Source: Nitratireductor indicus C115
GTDB taxonomy: Bacteria; Pseudomonadota; Alphaproteobacteria; Rhizobiales; Rhizobiaceae
Assembly: GCF_000300515.1 (NCBI RefSeq)
Contig: NZ_AMSI01000007.1
Span: forward strand, 124,001-188,000
Direction of reading: 5' to 3'
DNA: 64,000 bases
Below the pieces are notes generated by a model. That model was not told the DNA's origin and searched no databases. It saw nothing but the letters and a program-made list of their open reading frames with translations. Positions 36,676 to 44,364 of this stretch are shown piece by piece (the stretch's first letter is position 1; each line of letters starts with the position of its first letter). The translations under genes were made by a program, and so were the position numbers.

Positions 36676-37011
36676 TCAGTCGCGATCTTCGCGGGGCCGC
36701 GGGCGGCTCCAGTGCAGCGACCATGACGAGCCTGCATCGTCGTCGCGGAACAGGTTGGCGCGGATCGGGTGCGGTAAGGCCGGATCGTCGAGCAGCACCG
36801 AGAGATATTCGCCAGCCTTTTCGCCGGTGCGTTTCCATGCAGCACCGACCTCGGGACCGTCATGCTCAATGTAATGGACGCGATAGTCCGGCGCATTCTC
36901 CGCATCGGAATGTTCAGCGGGCACGATGACGAGATCGCGCTTCATGGTGAGCGTGACGAGCTGACCGGCGAAGCCGGATGCGTCACGCGCAAATTGACCG
37001 ATCTGTGGCAT
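36676..37011 (-). CDS. DUF736 protein (copy 1)
   Basis: This 111-aa protein matches DUF736, a beta-rich family almost confined to conjugative elements of proteobacteria, with MPQIGQFARDASGFAGQLVTL at the start and SWSLHWSRPRPR at the end. ATG 37011 has GGAG seven bases upstream. Its place between traF and the transglycosylase is conserved in such elements. Function is unknown. A second, diverged copy lies at 44038-44364. Confidence 0.88.
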   Translation of the reverse strand: MPQIGQFARDASGFAGQLVTLTMKRDLVIVPAEHSDAENAPDYRVHYIEHDGPEVGAAWKRTGEKAGEYLSVLLDDPALPHPIRANLFRDDDAGSSWSLHWSRPRPREDRD

Positions 37012-37046
37012 GGTATGTCTCCTGTGTTGGTGGGTTTGGCGTGGGT

Positions 37047-37592
37047 TCAATGCGTGACCGCCCGCCATTCGTAGCGGCCATCGCCTTCCTCATCGGTCCA
37101 GAGCGGAAGCGCCCGGCCGATGACGGAACTGGCGGGAACAGGTCCGAAGTAACGGCCGTCGAGGCTGTCCCGGATTTCCCAATTCATGAGGAAGAGTTCG
37201 CCGTCGCGGATGATGCGGCAGCCCTGCCAGACCGGCAGATCGCGTCCCATCCGGTCGCGCTCCAGTGCATCGCCCATCTCGACGTTATCGACGGTGATCG
37301 TCGCACCGCTGCGGCAGACGCGCTGTCCCGGCAAGCCGAGGACGCGTTTCAGCAGCGGCACGCCCCGCCCGATATAGCCGCGCTCGACCATGAACCGCTC
37401 CAGCGGTTCGGGCGGCGCGATGACGACGAGTTCAGGAACTTCGACCACATCGGCAGGAACAACTGTGTAGAAGCCGATGGGCGCGCTGGCGGTCGCATTC
37501 CAGATCAGCCTGGTTGGCGGATCGGCAACGGCCGTGGCGACAAGCGTACCGACGGCCAACATGGACACGGCGAGGATATGACGGCGGCTCAT
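37047..37592 (-). CDS. traF: S26-family signal peptidase, conjugal transfer protein TraF
   Basis: The 181-aa protein has an N-terminal membrane segment (residues 5-23) and the S26C/TraF peptidase fold. The presumed catalytic Ser is in ATASAPIGFYTV (S36) and the Lys in PLLKRVLGLPGQ (K82). TraF of RP4 processes and cyclises the TrbC pilin, so trbC at 29467 is the probable substrate. The start overlaps the DUF2840 stop as ATGA. Confidence 0.9.
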   Translation of the reverse strand: MSRRHILAVSMLAVGTLVATAVADPPTRLIWNATASAPIGFYTVVPADVVEVPELVVIAPPEPLERFMVERGYIGRGVPLLKRVLGLPGQRVCRSGATITVDNVEMGDALERDRMGRDLPVWQGCRIIRDGELFLMNWEIRDSLDGRYFGPVPASSVIGRALPLWTDEEGDGRYEWRAVTH

Positions 37593-38107
37593 GGTGCGAT
37601 CCTCCGGCGGCTGACCCATGCGGCATGGCGTTCCGGCGTGTAGGGGTTGGGGTCCTGACCGGCGATCATGCGGTTGTGGACGTGCCGCCAATGGTCCGGC
37701 GCAGCATCCGCAGGATCGACGCCAAGCGCGTCCACGGCGTCGATGGCGGCCAGCGCTTGCTGCACCTTTGGCCAGCCATCAATACGCAGCAGGATCTCGC
37801 CGCCGGGGCGAACGAAGGGCACGGTCTGGAACGGCTCGCCACGCCCGACAGCGCGCAGTATGTCGAGCCGCGAGACGATGGTGCCGTAGTCGTTGGAGGC
37901 CCAGCGGACGAAGGCGAAGATGCTTTCGGGTGCGAAGCCGACGAGACTGCGGCGGCGGTCGATGATCTGCTCAAAGCTCTTGTGGCCGAAGCGTATCCAG
38001 TGCTCAACCTTCCGCTTCTGGAAGGCCAGTTCGACAAGTGTGGTGAAGGGCGCTGGACCGTCCGCCAGCGGATGTTCATGCGCACCACGCCCGGTTTTGC
38101 CGGTCAT
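37589..38107 (-). CDS. DUF2840 protein
   Basis: The 172-aa protein is DUF2840, recognised by LVELAFQKRKVEHWIRFG and FVRWASNDYGTIVSRLDI. The family is found next to traF and parA in alphaproteobacterial conjugative elements. No catalytic motif or membrane segment is seen. It is coupled by four-base overlaps to the ribbon-helix-helix gene and to traF. The function is unknown. Confidence 0.85.
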   Translation of the reverse strand: MTGKTGRGAHEHPLADGPAPFTTLVELAFQKRKVEHWIRFGHKSFEQIIDRRRSLVGFAPESIFAFVRWASNDYGTIVSRLDILRAVGRGEPFQTVPFVRPGGEILLRIDGWPKVQQALAAIDAVDALGVDPADAAPDHWRHVHNRMIAGQDPNPYTPERHAAWVSRRRIAP

Positions 38108-38358
38108 GGCCGGTCTCCTTCGGTGGGTGGAAACTCGCGGCCCAGCAGCTCGCGCAGCATCACGGCGACGGTGACGCCGCGCCGGAAAGCGGCCACCTTG
38201 ATGCGCCCGCGCAGTTCGGGTGTGATGTCGATGGTCAGGCGGGCGGTAAACGCCTCGGCAGCCATCTTTCCGGTTGCCGGCGCATCGGCGGCCCTGACCC
38301 AGCTATCGGGATTACCCGGACGCGATGCGAAGCCGGATTTGGCGGGTGGACGTGTCAT
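38104..38358 (-). CDS. Ribbon-helix-helix protein following parA
   Basis: The 84-aa protein has a disordered basic N-terminus and a C-terminal ribbon-helix-helix motif (ARLTIDITPELRGRIKVAAFRRG). Placement immediately after parA, with an ATGA overlap, suggests that it is the centromere-binding partner or regulator in a small type Ib-like partition cassette. That role is inferred from position. Confidence 0.78.
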   Translation of the reverse strand: MTRPPAKSGFASRPGNPDSWVRAADAPATGKMAAEAFTARLTIDITPELRGRIKVAAFRRGVTVAVMLRELLGREFPPTEGDRP

Positions 38359-39008
38359 CGCACAATCCTCCCGATCCCGAGGCTATCGATCTCGGCCACC
38401 AGCGCTGTGACCTCATGTGCAGCCCGTTCGCCGCCATCGGTCTCTGAGACCAGTCGCCCAGTTTGTGCGGCTTCAGCAAAGGCGACGCGCTGGCCGATGG
38501 TCGTGGCCAGCAACGGCGGATCTTGGTCCGCCAGTGTCTCAGCCGTTTCGCGGGCGATGACGGTGCGCGCAGCGCATCGGTTCAGCAGAAAACGGGCGGC
38601 CAGTTCAGGACGATAGATGCGTGCTTCGTTCAGAAGCGCCAGCATCTCGGCGGAGGCCCAGCCGTCGAAAGGAGATGGCTGCACCGGGACCAGCACCAGA
38701 TCGGCTGCAAGCAGCGCTGAGCGCATCAGACCAGCGACACGGGGCGGACCATCGATGACGACATGGTCGGCGTCACGCGCCAGCTCCGGCGCTTCCCGGT
38801 GCAGCGTATCGCGGGCCAGGCCGATGACACTGAACAGCCTTGGCAGCCCTTCATGGCCACGCCGCTGCGACCAGTCGAGTGCGGAGCCTTGCGGATCGGC
38901 GTCGATCAGGATGACGCGTTTGCCTTCCGCAGCCCACGCACCGGCGAGATGCAGCGCCAACGTGGTTTTTCCGACACCGCCTTTCTGATTGAGGAGAGCG
39001 ACGATCAT
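38355..39008 (-). CDS. parA: ParA-family partition ATPase
   Basis: The 217-aa protein is a short ParA with the deviant Walker A motif KGGVGKTT at residues 9-16, LIDADPQGSALDW and VVIDGPP as the Walker B-like site. It has no N-terminal HTH, which fits type Ib partition ATPases and the ParA of Tn4371-like elements. It overlaps repA and the ribbon-helix-helix gene by four bases each, forming a replication/partition operon. Confidence 0.93.
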   Translation of the reverse strand: MIVALLNQKGGVGKTTLALHLAGAWAAEGKRVILIDADPQGSALDWSQRRGHEGLPRLFSVIGLARDTLHREAPELARDADHVVIDGPPRVAGLMRSALLAADLVLVPVQPSPFDGWASAEMLALLNEARIYRPELAARFLLNRCAARTVIARETAETLADQDPPLLATTIGQRVAFAEAAQTGRLVSETDGGERAAHEVTALVAEIDSLGIGRIVR

Positions 39009-40150
39009 CGCTGTCCTCCCGGCTTGCCGAGAGGAAGTTCAGGCGTGCTTGTTGACGCGGGCGATCCTTGCTTTGGGGGTGTCAGCTTGCCTTTATGGGC
39101 ACCCGATCTGAGGGCCGCACCAGCCTTCGCGATGAGCTTTTCCACATCGCGCCGCCGCTCTTCAAAGTTAGATTCTGTGTTAGACTCTAAGTTAAGGGCG
39201 CGATTTTCGCTTTTGTTACCGAAGGATAGGAGGTGTTTGGGTTCCCGATAGCACGAGCCTCCGGTTCCTGATGGCACGATAGTCCGGGTTCCCGATAGCA
39301 CGAGACTATCCACAGGTTTTCCACAGGCCGGGACAGGCTCGAAAGCGAGCAGCATCCGGCCGCCGGTTTCGACCTCGGCGAACAGGGTGTAGCCGGGCAG
39401 TGGCTGGCGGCGGATAATGTCGCGCAGCTCGAAGGCGAAGCGCTTGAACGGCGACAGACTGCCCGATTTCTGGTGCAGGTGACGGAAGTCGAACCGCCAA
39501 CCGTTTTTCTGTCGCCCACCATGCTTGCGCACCAGGCGATAGAGCCAGCGATCCAACCCGCCGGTCAGATTGAAATAGGCCCGGTCGATGGTGAGGATCA
39601 GGGCGTCATCCAGAACCGCACTGTAGAACCAGTCGGGCACGATCATCTCGATGCCGTCCGGACGGCCATTGGCATCGGTCCGCTCGTGCCATTCGTTGAT
39701 CCACGAAAAACGATGTCGCCGTCCATTCGCGCGCTGGCGGATCGAGGTTGCAACCGTGGTCGATTGCAGCCGGTCCAGCGCCGCCTTCAGGCGCTGATAG
39801 TCCCTCAGGGAGGTTCCGCGCCCTGTGAATGTCAGGATTTCATAAGGCGTTGCCGCCATCAGGCGCGACGTGCGCAGACCGGCGTCCCGCGCTTCCACGA
39901 TCTGGCTGGCCGCCCAGATCAGTATATCGGCGTCCCAGATCGTCGCCATACCGTGATCGGGAACAGCTTCGACACGGATCGAGACGTTGCCCAAGGCAAA
40001 GTCAATCGGGCGGATACGGTGCGATTTGGAAAGGGAAAAGAAAGGATAGGCCATGAGATCCTGCGCGTCTCGTGGTGCGAATTCCCCGGGAAGCGCCCGA
40101 AACAGATCGAGTTGTCCGCGTTCCGAGGCGGATGGATGCTGCGCTGCCAT
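39005..40150 (-). CDS. repA: Replication initiator protein A (RPA family)
   Basis: The 381-aa product matches the 'replication initiator protein A' family, with DLMAYPFFSLSKSHRIRP, ATIWDADILIWAASQI and a winged-helix core containing SWINEWHERT and LYRLVRKHGGRQKNGW. ATG 40150 gives the usual N-terminus; an extension to 40309 would cover the neighbouring HTH gene. Its 3' third contains iteron-like repeats and DnaA-box-like sites and encodes low-complexity protein there. In integrative elements such genes may support transient plasmid replication after excision. Confidence 0.9.
   Translation of the reverse strand: MAAQHPSASERGQLDLFRALPGEFAPRDAQDLMAYPFFSLSKSHRIRPIDFALGNVSIRVEAVPDHGMATIWDADILIWAASQIVEARDAGLRTSRLMAATPYEILTFTGRGTSLRDYQRLKAALDRLQSTTVATSIRQRANGRRHRFSWINEWHERTDANGRPDGIEMIVPDWFYSAVLDDALILTIDRAYFNLTGGLDRWLYRLVRKHGGRQKNGWRFDFRHLHQKSGSLSPFKRFAFELRDIIRRQPLPGYTLFAEVETGGRMLLAFEPVPACGKPVDSLVLSGTRTIVPSGTGGSCYREPKHLLSFGNKSENRALNLESNTESNFEERRRDVEKLIAKAGAALRSGAHKGKLTPPKQGSPASTSTPELPLGKPGGQR
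39138..39325. repeat. oriV: Candidate replication origin inside repA: iterons, DnaA-like boxes, AT-rich stretch
   Basis: Three 18-bp direct repeats related to GGTTCCCGATAGCACGAG lie at 39240-39257, 39263-39280 and 39287-39304, starting 23 and 24 bases apart. The second differs at two internal positions and in its last base. Flanking them are DnaA-box-like sites with one mismatch to TTATNCACA: CTATCCACA (39306), TTTTCCACA (39317) and TTTTCCACA (39138). An AT-rich stretch at 39160-39225 contains two related ten-base repeats, GTTAGATTCT and GTTAGACTCT. The 23-base step changes reading frame, so the repeats are conserved as DNA and not as protein. Confidence 0.6.
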
Positions 40151-40169
40151 CAGGGGGTGACAACCACGT

Positions 40170-40451
40170 TCAGCGCGTGATGCGCTTGGGCGAGGTGAAC
40201 GCGGTCGGGGGCAAAGGTTTCGCCGGGAGAACCTGTCCACGCGGGTCCGACGTGGAAGTGACTGATCCGCGCGCAACCCAGGCTGCGAGATCCTCGACCG
40301 AATAGACAACGCGGCCGCCGAGCTTGTGATAGGCAGGTCCGGTTCCGTAGGTTCTGTGCTTTTCCAGCGTGCGCGCGGACAGGCTGAGGAAATCGGCAGC
40401 TTCCTTGGTGCGCAGGTAGCGTGGCGGCAAGGCGGCGAGATCAGGTCGCAT
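40170..40451 (-). CDS. AlpA-like helix-turn-helix regulator upstream of repA
   Basis: The 93-aa protein has an excisionase/AlpA-type winged HTH (RYLRTKEAADFLSLSARTL and YHKLGGRVVYSVEDLAAWV). It starts at ATG 40451 and ends 19 bases before repA. Genes of this type at this position may regulate the replication operon or act as a recombination directionality factor. No integrase lies nearby to favour the latter. Confidence 0.82.
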   Translation of the reverse strand: MRPDLAALPPRYLRTKEAADFLSLSARTLEKHRTYGTGPAYHKLGGRVVYSVEDLAAWVARGSVTSTSDPRGQVLPAKPLPPTAFTSPKRITR

Positions 40452-40587
40452 GGGGTGGCCTCCGTGGTTGTGCAGGATGCCGCTGACGATCAACGGCATG
40501 ACATGCGCACGGTGGCGAAGGCGCGGCGGCATGGGGGATGAGGAAGATCGAAGGGGTAAAATCCTCACCCTCGATCAGGCGTCAGCG

Positions 40588-41353
40588 TCAGGGTTTGCGA
40601 CGATGACGCAGAAGGTCACGGTAGCCGCCGTCGATCAGAGTGGCGGCAGATCGGACAAGGGCGATAACAGAGGCGCGCAAAGCCGATGTCTTCCACGGTT
40701 CGGCCCGAACGCGCGCCTCTCCGTAGATGGCGATGGCAATCTCACGATAAGTCGCGTGGTTGGTGTTTCCGTCGGCGGCTTGCATCATCAGGCGGAACCG
40801 CCGGCGCTGATACGGCGTCATTCTGGGGTCGCGGCGCGCGGGTTTCCCGGCCAGCATGTGCCAGAGCCTGAGAATGGCTTCGAGCCGATCCGGCAGATTT
40901 TGGTCAATTGGCAGGATGATCGCCGGCTGCGAATTGGCATCGGTGTCGGCGAGGATCAGATATTGAATGCCGTCTCTGGCGTCAAAGACACCATATGTCC
41001 CCTCTGGTCCGCAGATGGCATCAGCAAGATCGACCGATAAGGCGGACGGAGAAGGCGGAAGAAAATCGGGCGCCGCCCCGAGCATCAGCACGTCCGGATT
41101 GGCAGCAGGCGACCAGATGACCGGTTGGTCGAGCGCGGAAAAGCAGGGGTCTGCCGGAAAATCGCAACCCCCAGCGATGTTGGACATCATCCGCAAAGGG
41201 AAGATGCCCGGTGCCTTGCGCTACAAGATCATCGAAACTGGCCTGATAGGAGGCGTTACGGCGCAGGCATTCCCAGGCGACGCCCTCAACGGGCAGCGCA
41301 TCGTAGAATTCATACTGGTCCTGGTCTCGCCAGCGGGATGTATCCGGCTTCAT
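40588..41353 (-). pseudogene. DUF2285 regulator, frameshifted in the middle
   Basis: The N-terminal part begins at ATG 41353 with RDQDQYEFYDALPVEG and WECLRRNASYQ, the usual opening of DUF2285 proteins. It continues to HRWGLRF in one frame. The rest (FPADPCFSALDQPVIWSPAA and the C-terminal DUF2285 core with RLMMQAADG) is in the next frame. The break coincides with a run of four A residues (four T on the coding strand) at 41158-41161; removing one T restores a continuous protein of about 254 aa. It could be a real mutation, a sequencing error or a slippage site. DUF2285 proteins are common regulators in conjugative elements. Confidence 0.72.
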
Positions 41354-41481
41354 TGCTCCGCTCCTGGTTGAAACTGCACAGGTGGAGCGTGAAAGAATTG
41401 CGGCACCTCTACCGAGATGGAAGCCGGAACGAAGACATGGGGGGATGCTCTGAGGGCATCACTGGTGCGACGGCGGCGAGG

Positions 41482-41757
41482 TCAGGTCCGATCTGTTGGA
41501 TGACGCAGCAGCTGACGATAGCCGCTCCGTGTCATCCAGCGCGCCCGTGCCAGATGGCTGTCATGGACCTGCCGGGCGCGTTCAGGTTCCCGAACAGGGT
41601 CAATTCCGAACAGAACATTAACGGCTTCGGTCCATTCCGCCCCATCATCGGCGGCATCGAGCAGCCGCATATAGAGCTTGATATGCGCGCGGTCATATTC
41701 GGTCAGCTCGCAGCTAACAGGTGCAATATCGTTGAAGGGGGGAAGCGGGGATGTCAT
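41482..41757 (-). CDS. Short DUF2285-domain protein
   Basis: The 91-aa product ends with ARARWMTRSGYRQLLRHP, the same terminal motif as the C-terminus of the neighbouring longer DUF2285 protein (DGGYRDLLRH). The first part (CELTEYDRAHIKLYMRLLDAADDGAEW) is helical. ATG 41757 is chosen over an upstream GTG at 41772; neither has a good Shine-Dalgarno. It lies 128 bp upstream of the frameshifted DUF2285 gene and could partly replace it, which is speculative. Confidence 0.72.
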   Translation of the reverse strand: MTSPLPPFNDIAPVSCELTEYDRAHIKLYMRLLDAADDGAEWTEAVNVLFGIDPVREPERARQVHDSHLARARWMTRSGYRQLLRHPTDRT

Positions 41758-41817
41758 GTCGAGGGTCGCCACAGAGCACAGGCGGCCGCAGCGGATCGAT
41801 GATGCCGCCCACGCCGG

Positions 41818-42084
41818 TCAGGCGTCTTGGTTCTGTCGGTGTCTCTTCTCGTCTTCCCCATGAACCAGCAATACTCCTTGCCCGCGATCCGTGGACAGGA
41901 GAACAATCCCTGCTGCTTCAAGCGCCCGGCGCACCTGATCCCGCGTTGTCTCATACACCTCGAGCCGGTTCTCGGACTCAAGGCGTTTCAGGGCAGTCAG
42001 CGATATTCGGGCCTTGTCAGCGAGCGTCTCCTGCGTCCAACCCAGCAACGCGCGTGCGGCCCGCGACTGTCGAGCGGTGATCAT
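41818..42084 (-). CDS. XRE-type helix-turn-helix regulator
   Basis: The 88-aa protein is a compact XRE/Cro-type repressor (ARALLGWTQETLADKARISLTALKRLE at residues 10-37). A Shine-Dalgarno (GGAGGTG) precedes the ATG by about nine bases. The start codon lies inside a perfect 20-bp palindrome, so the protein probably represses itself. It heads the minus-strand gene block that includes the DUF2285 genes and repA. Confidence 0.85.
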   Translation of the reverse strand: MITARQSRAARALLGWTQETLADKARISLTALKRLESENRLEVYETTRDQVRRALEAAGIVLLSTDRGQGVLLVHGEDEKRHRQNQDA

Positions 42085-42095
42085 GCATGATCACC
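42076..42095. promoter_or_regulatory. Perfect 20-bp palindrome over the start of the HTH gene
   Basis: GGTGATCATGCATGATCACC is its own reverse complement. It covers part of the Shine-Dalgarno and the ATG of the 88-aa HTH gene, whose frame begins at 42084. A dimeric repressor bound here would block expression, and the mRNA could also fold on itself. Binding by the adjacent regulator is inferred. Confidence 0.6.
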
Positions 42096-42403
42096 TCCCA
42101 TCGCGACCGGCGCGCATTCCAGAACTACGGCTATTTTAGTCGCCTTCGCCCGATACGCCATACGAAATCGTCGAATCTGGCCAGGGCGTTATCTGCACGG
42201 CTGAGCATGCAGCCCGACTGATTCGCCTGTATGCCGCAATTGCAGCACTTGTGCTGGCCGTAGCGCCGACCAGCACAAGATGATCCCCAAACGCTCCAAG
42301 AGGAATGATCGTGATATGTTTGGAGATCATTTTCTTTGCGTTCTGCGCTGGATATGATACCCATCCAGATCAGTGCAGCAAAAATGATCTGTAAAGGCGT
42401 CAC
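42096..42403. promoter_or_regulatory. Divergent control region of the HTH gene and hipBA, with two nested inverted repeats
   Basis: No convincing gene lies in this stretch. A 64-codon minus-strand frame at 42136-42330 has a weak start and no recognisable features. Two inverted repeats lie before hipB: AGATCATTTT/AAAATGATCT at 42324-42333 and 42381-42390, and inside it CTGGAT/ATCCAG at 42348-42353 and 42363-42368. The inner arms recall the GGAT/ATCC half sites bound by HipB proteins, so autoregulation of hipBA is likely. Confidence 0.45.
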
Positions 42404-42724
42404 ATGAAGGCGGAAGAAGAAACACTGAGGCTGATCGGCGACCATTTTCGCCGCGCGCGTCTTGCAGCGGGGTTGACCCAGGAGCAGGTGGCCGATCTTG
42501 CGGGCATTTCGCGCCCGCGCTACCGCGACATCGAGACGGGGGCGGCGGCTGCGCGCACCACGACATTGATCAACATTGCCAGGGCGCTTGGGCTGGAAAT
42601 GATGCTGGTCCCGCAGGCGATGGTGCCCGCCATCGAGGCGCTTCTGCGCCCCGAGGCCGAGGATGATCATCCGGCCTTCAGCCCGCAACCGGAGAGCGAC
42701 GATGACAGCCGTCCGTACCGCTGA
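42404..42724 (+). CDS. hipB: HipB-like antitoxin/repressor (XRE HTH)
   Basis: The 106-aa protein has an XRE HTH (FRRARLAAGLTQEQVADLAG, residues 15-35, then ISRPRYRDIETG). An acidic, probably disordered tail follows. It overlaps hipA by 23 bases in another frame, the usual tight coupling of a hipBA operon. HipB neutralises HipA and represses the operon through inverted repeats upstream. Confidence 0.85.
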   Translation: MKAEEETLRLIGDHFRRARLAAGLTQEQVADLAGISRPRYRDIETGAAAARTTTLINIARALGLEMMLVPQAMVPAIEALLRPEAEDDHPAFSPQPESDDDSRPYR

Positions 42725-43943
42725 GACCATCACCGCGCTGGACGTGTTCCTGAACAGTGCGAAGGTTGGCACGATCGTCAGGACGCCGGGTGATTTCAAC
42801 GCCTTCAGCCTTGATCCAGCCTATCGCGCGACCGGCGGCATTCCGGTTCTGAGCCTGTCGCTGCGCGCGGCATCAGGGGGCCTGCGCAAGGATCCGCGAC
42901 CTGTCGCAGGCAGCCTGCCGCCCTTCTTTGCCAACCTGCTGCCCGAAGACCGGCTGCGCGAGGCGATGGAAAAACACCATGCGGGCAATGTGCGGCCGGG
43001 GAATGATTTCGATCTCCTGGCCACCCTTGGTGCGGATTTGCCGGGGGCCGTTCGGGTGCTGCCCAGTGACGGCCAACCCGGCATCGGGGTGGCGCCACCC
43101 CAAGGACGGCCCAAGGCTCGCTTCTCGCTGGCAGGCGTGCAGATGAAGCTCTCGGTGATGAAGAACACCGGCAAAGGCGGCGGGCTGACCTTGCCGCTCG
43201 GGGATGACGAGGGCCAATATATTGCGAAATTCCCCTCGACCGCCTTTCCGGGCGTGTCCGAGAACGAGTTCGCGAACCTCGCGCTTGCCGAAGCCATCGG
43301 TATGAATGTGCCTGAGCGGGAACTGGTCAGCCGAGACCAGTTCGAGGGCATTCCCGAAGAGTTTGAAACACTTGCCGAGGGGCTGGTCCTGCTCGTGCGG
43401 CGTTTTGATCGCGGGGCAGACGGGGAGCGCATCCATATCGAGGATTTCGCGCAGGTTTTCGGCCTGTACCCGGCGCGCAAATATGATGGCGCCGCCTCCC
43501 ACGACATCGCCTCTGTGCTGAATGTGGCAATCTCGCCGTTCGCCGCGCTGGAGTTTGTCCGGCGGCTGACCTTCTCGGTGGTCATGGGCAATGGCGACAT
43601 GCACCTCAAGAACTGGTCACTGATCTATTCGGGCGACGGCGACACGCCCGCTCTTGCACCGATCTACGACATGCTTTCGACCATTCCCTATATTCCGGCA
43701 GATGGGCTGGCGCTGTCTCTGGGCGGCGAGCGGGCCTTCAAGGGCCTGGCCCCGGCCCGCTGGAAGACGTTTGCCAATCGGGCAAGGCTTCCCGAGCCTG
43801 CCGTGCTCAAGGCCGTTGTCGAGACGGTGAAACGCATCGATGCGAAATGGTGGACACTGCCGGAACGCGAGGTGGTCCCCCCGCCCGTGCTGGAACGGAT
43901 CGACGCCCATGTGAAAACCATGATCCCGATCCTGACCGGCTGA
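42702..43943 (+). CDS. hipA: HipA-family Ser/Thr kinase toxin
   Basis: The 413-aa product has the HipA N-terminal subdomain (VFLNSAKVGTIVRTP, PPFFANLLPEDRLREAM) and the kinase core with AGVQMKLSV near residue 142 and YIAKFPST. The catalytic loop is NGDMHLKNWSLIY near residue 296, and APIYDMLST is the metal-binding Asp motif. HipA kinases phosphorylate tRNA synthetases or other targets and cause growth arrest. All key motifs are present, so it is probably active. ATG 42702 is used; a frame opening at 42663 would lie deep inside hipB. A strong terminator follows. Confidence 0.92.
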   Translation: MTAVRTAETITALDVFLNSAKVGTIVRTPGDFNAFSLDPAYRATGGIPVLSLSLRAASGGLRKDPRPVAGSLPPFFANLLPEDRLREAMEKHHAGNVRPGNDFDLLATLGADLPGAVRVLPSDGQPGIGVAPPQGRPKARFSLAGVQMKLSVMKNTGKGGGLTLPLGDDEGQYIAKFPSTAFPGVSENEFANLALAEAIGMNVPERELVSRDQFEGIPEEFETLAEGLVLLVRRFDRGADGERIHIEDFAQVFGLYPARKYDGAASHDIASVLNVAISPFAALEFVRRLTFSVVMGNGDMHLKNWSLIYSGDGDTPALAPIYDMLSTIPYIPADGLALSLGGERAFKGLAPARWKTFANRARLPEPAVLKAVVETVKRIDAKWWTLPEREVVPPPVLERIDAHVKTMIPILTG

Positions 43944-44000
43944 GCAGTTCCAGCCCGGTCAGGTCACCGGGCCTGGCGGCTTTCCCGCGGGCACGGGAAA

Positions 44001-44030
44001 GGCCCCGACCTTGCGGTCGGAGCCTTTGTT
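44001..44030 (+). terminator. Rho-independent terminator after hipA
   Basis: GGCCCCGACC and GGTCGGAGCC pair around a TTGC loop and are followed by TTTGTT. A second hairpin (TTTCCC/GGGAAA, 43981-44000) lies just before. The structure is nearly symmetrical and may also help to end transcripts from the convergent DUF736 gene. Confidence 0.75.
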
Positions 44031-44037
44031 CCGCGCC

Positions 44038-44364
44038 TCAGTCGCCGCGGCGACCGTTGGGGCGGGACCAGATGAGGGAGAAGGTTTCGCCGTCTTCTTC
44101 GTCGAAGAGGTTGGCGTAGATCGGAGCGTTGAAGCTTGGATCGTCCAGCTTGAGGCCCAGATAGTCGCGGCCCTCGTTGGAGCGCTTGGACCAGGCGGCG
44201 CCGATTTCAGCGCGACCGACCAGAACGCGGTGGCTGGGGGCATTCTCGCCGGTGGCGCGCAGGTCGGGGATGATGCGCACGCCCTTGGCCTGGACGCTGA
44301 GGGTGACGATTTCGCCGGTGAATTCGTTCGAGCCGGTCTTCTTGAAGGTGCCGATGGTTGCCAT
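44038..44364 (-). CDS. DUF736 protein (copy 2)
   Basis: The 108-aa protein is DUF736, with ATIGTFKKTGSNEFTGEIVTL, DYLGLKLDDPSFNAPIYANLF and the ending SLIWSRPNGRRGD. It is related to, but clearly diverged from, copy 1 at 36676-37011. GGAG lies seven bases before the ATG. Conjugative elements of this type often carry one copy in the tra cluster and another near the replication or helicase genes. Its function is unknown. Confidence 0.88.
   Translation of the reverse strand: MATIGTFKKTGSNEFTGEIVTLSVQAKGVRIIPDLRATGENAPSHRVLVGRAEIGAAWSKRSNEGRDYLGLKLDDPSFNAPIYANLFDEEDGETFSLIWSRPNGRRGD

Noticed and set aside
37514-38410. Plus-strand open frame of 298 codons
   Set aside because: It is antisense to traF, DUF2840 and the ribbon-helix-helix gene, all tightly coupled on the other strand.
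42136-42330. 64-codon minus-strand frame between the HTH gene and hipB
   Set aside because: Weak start, no recognised motif, and it overlaps the inverted repeats of the control region.
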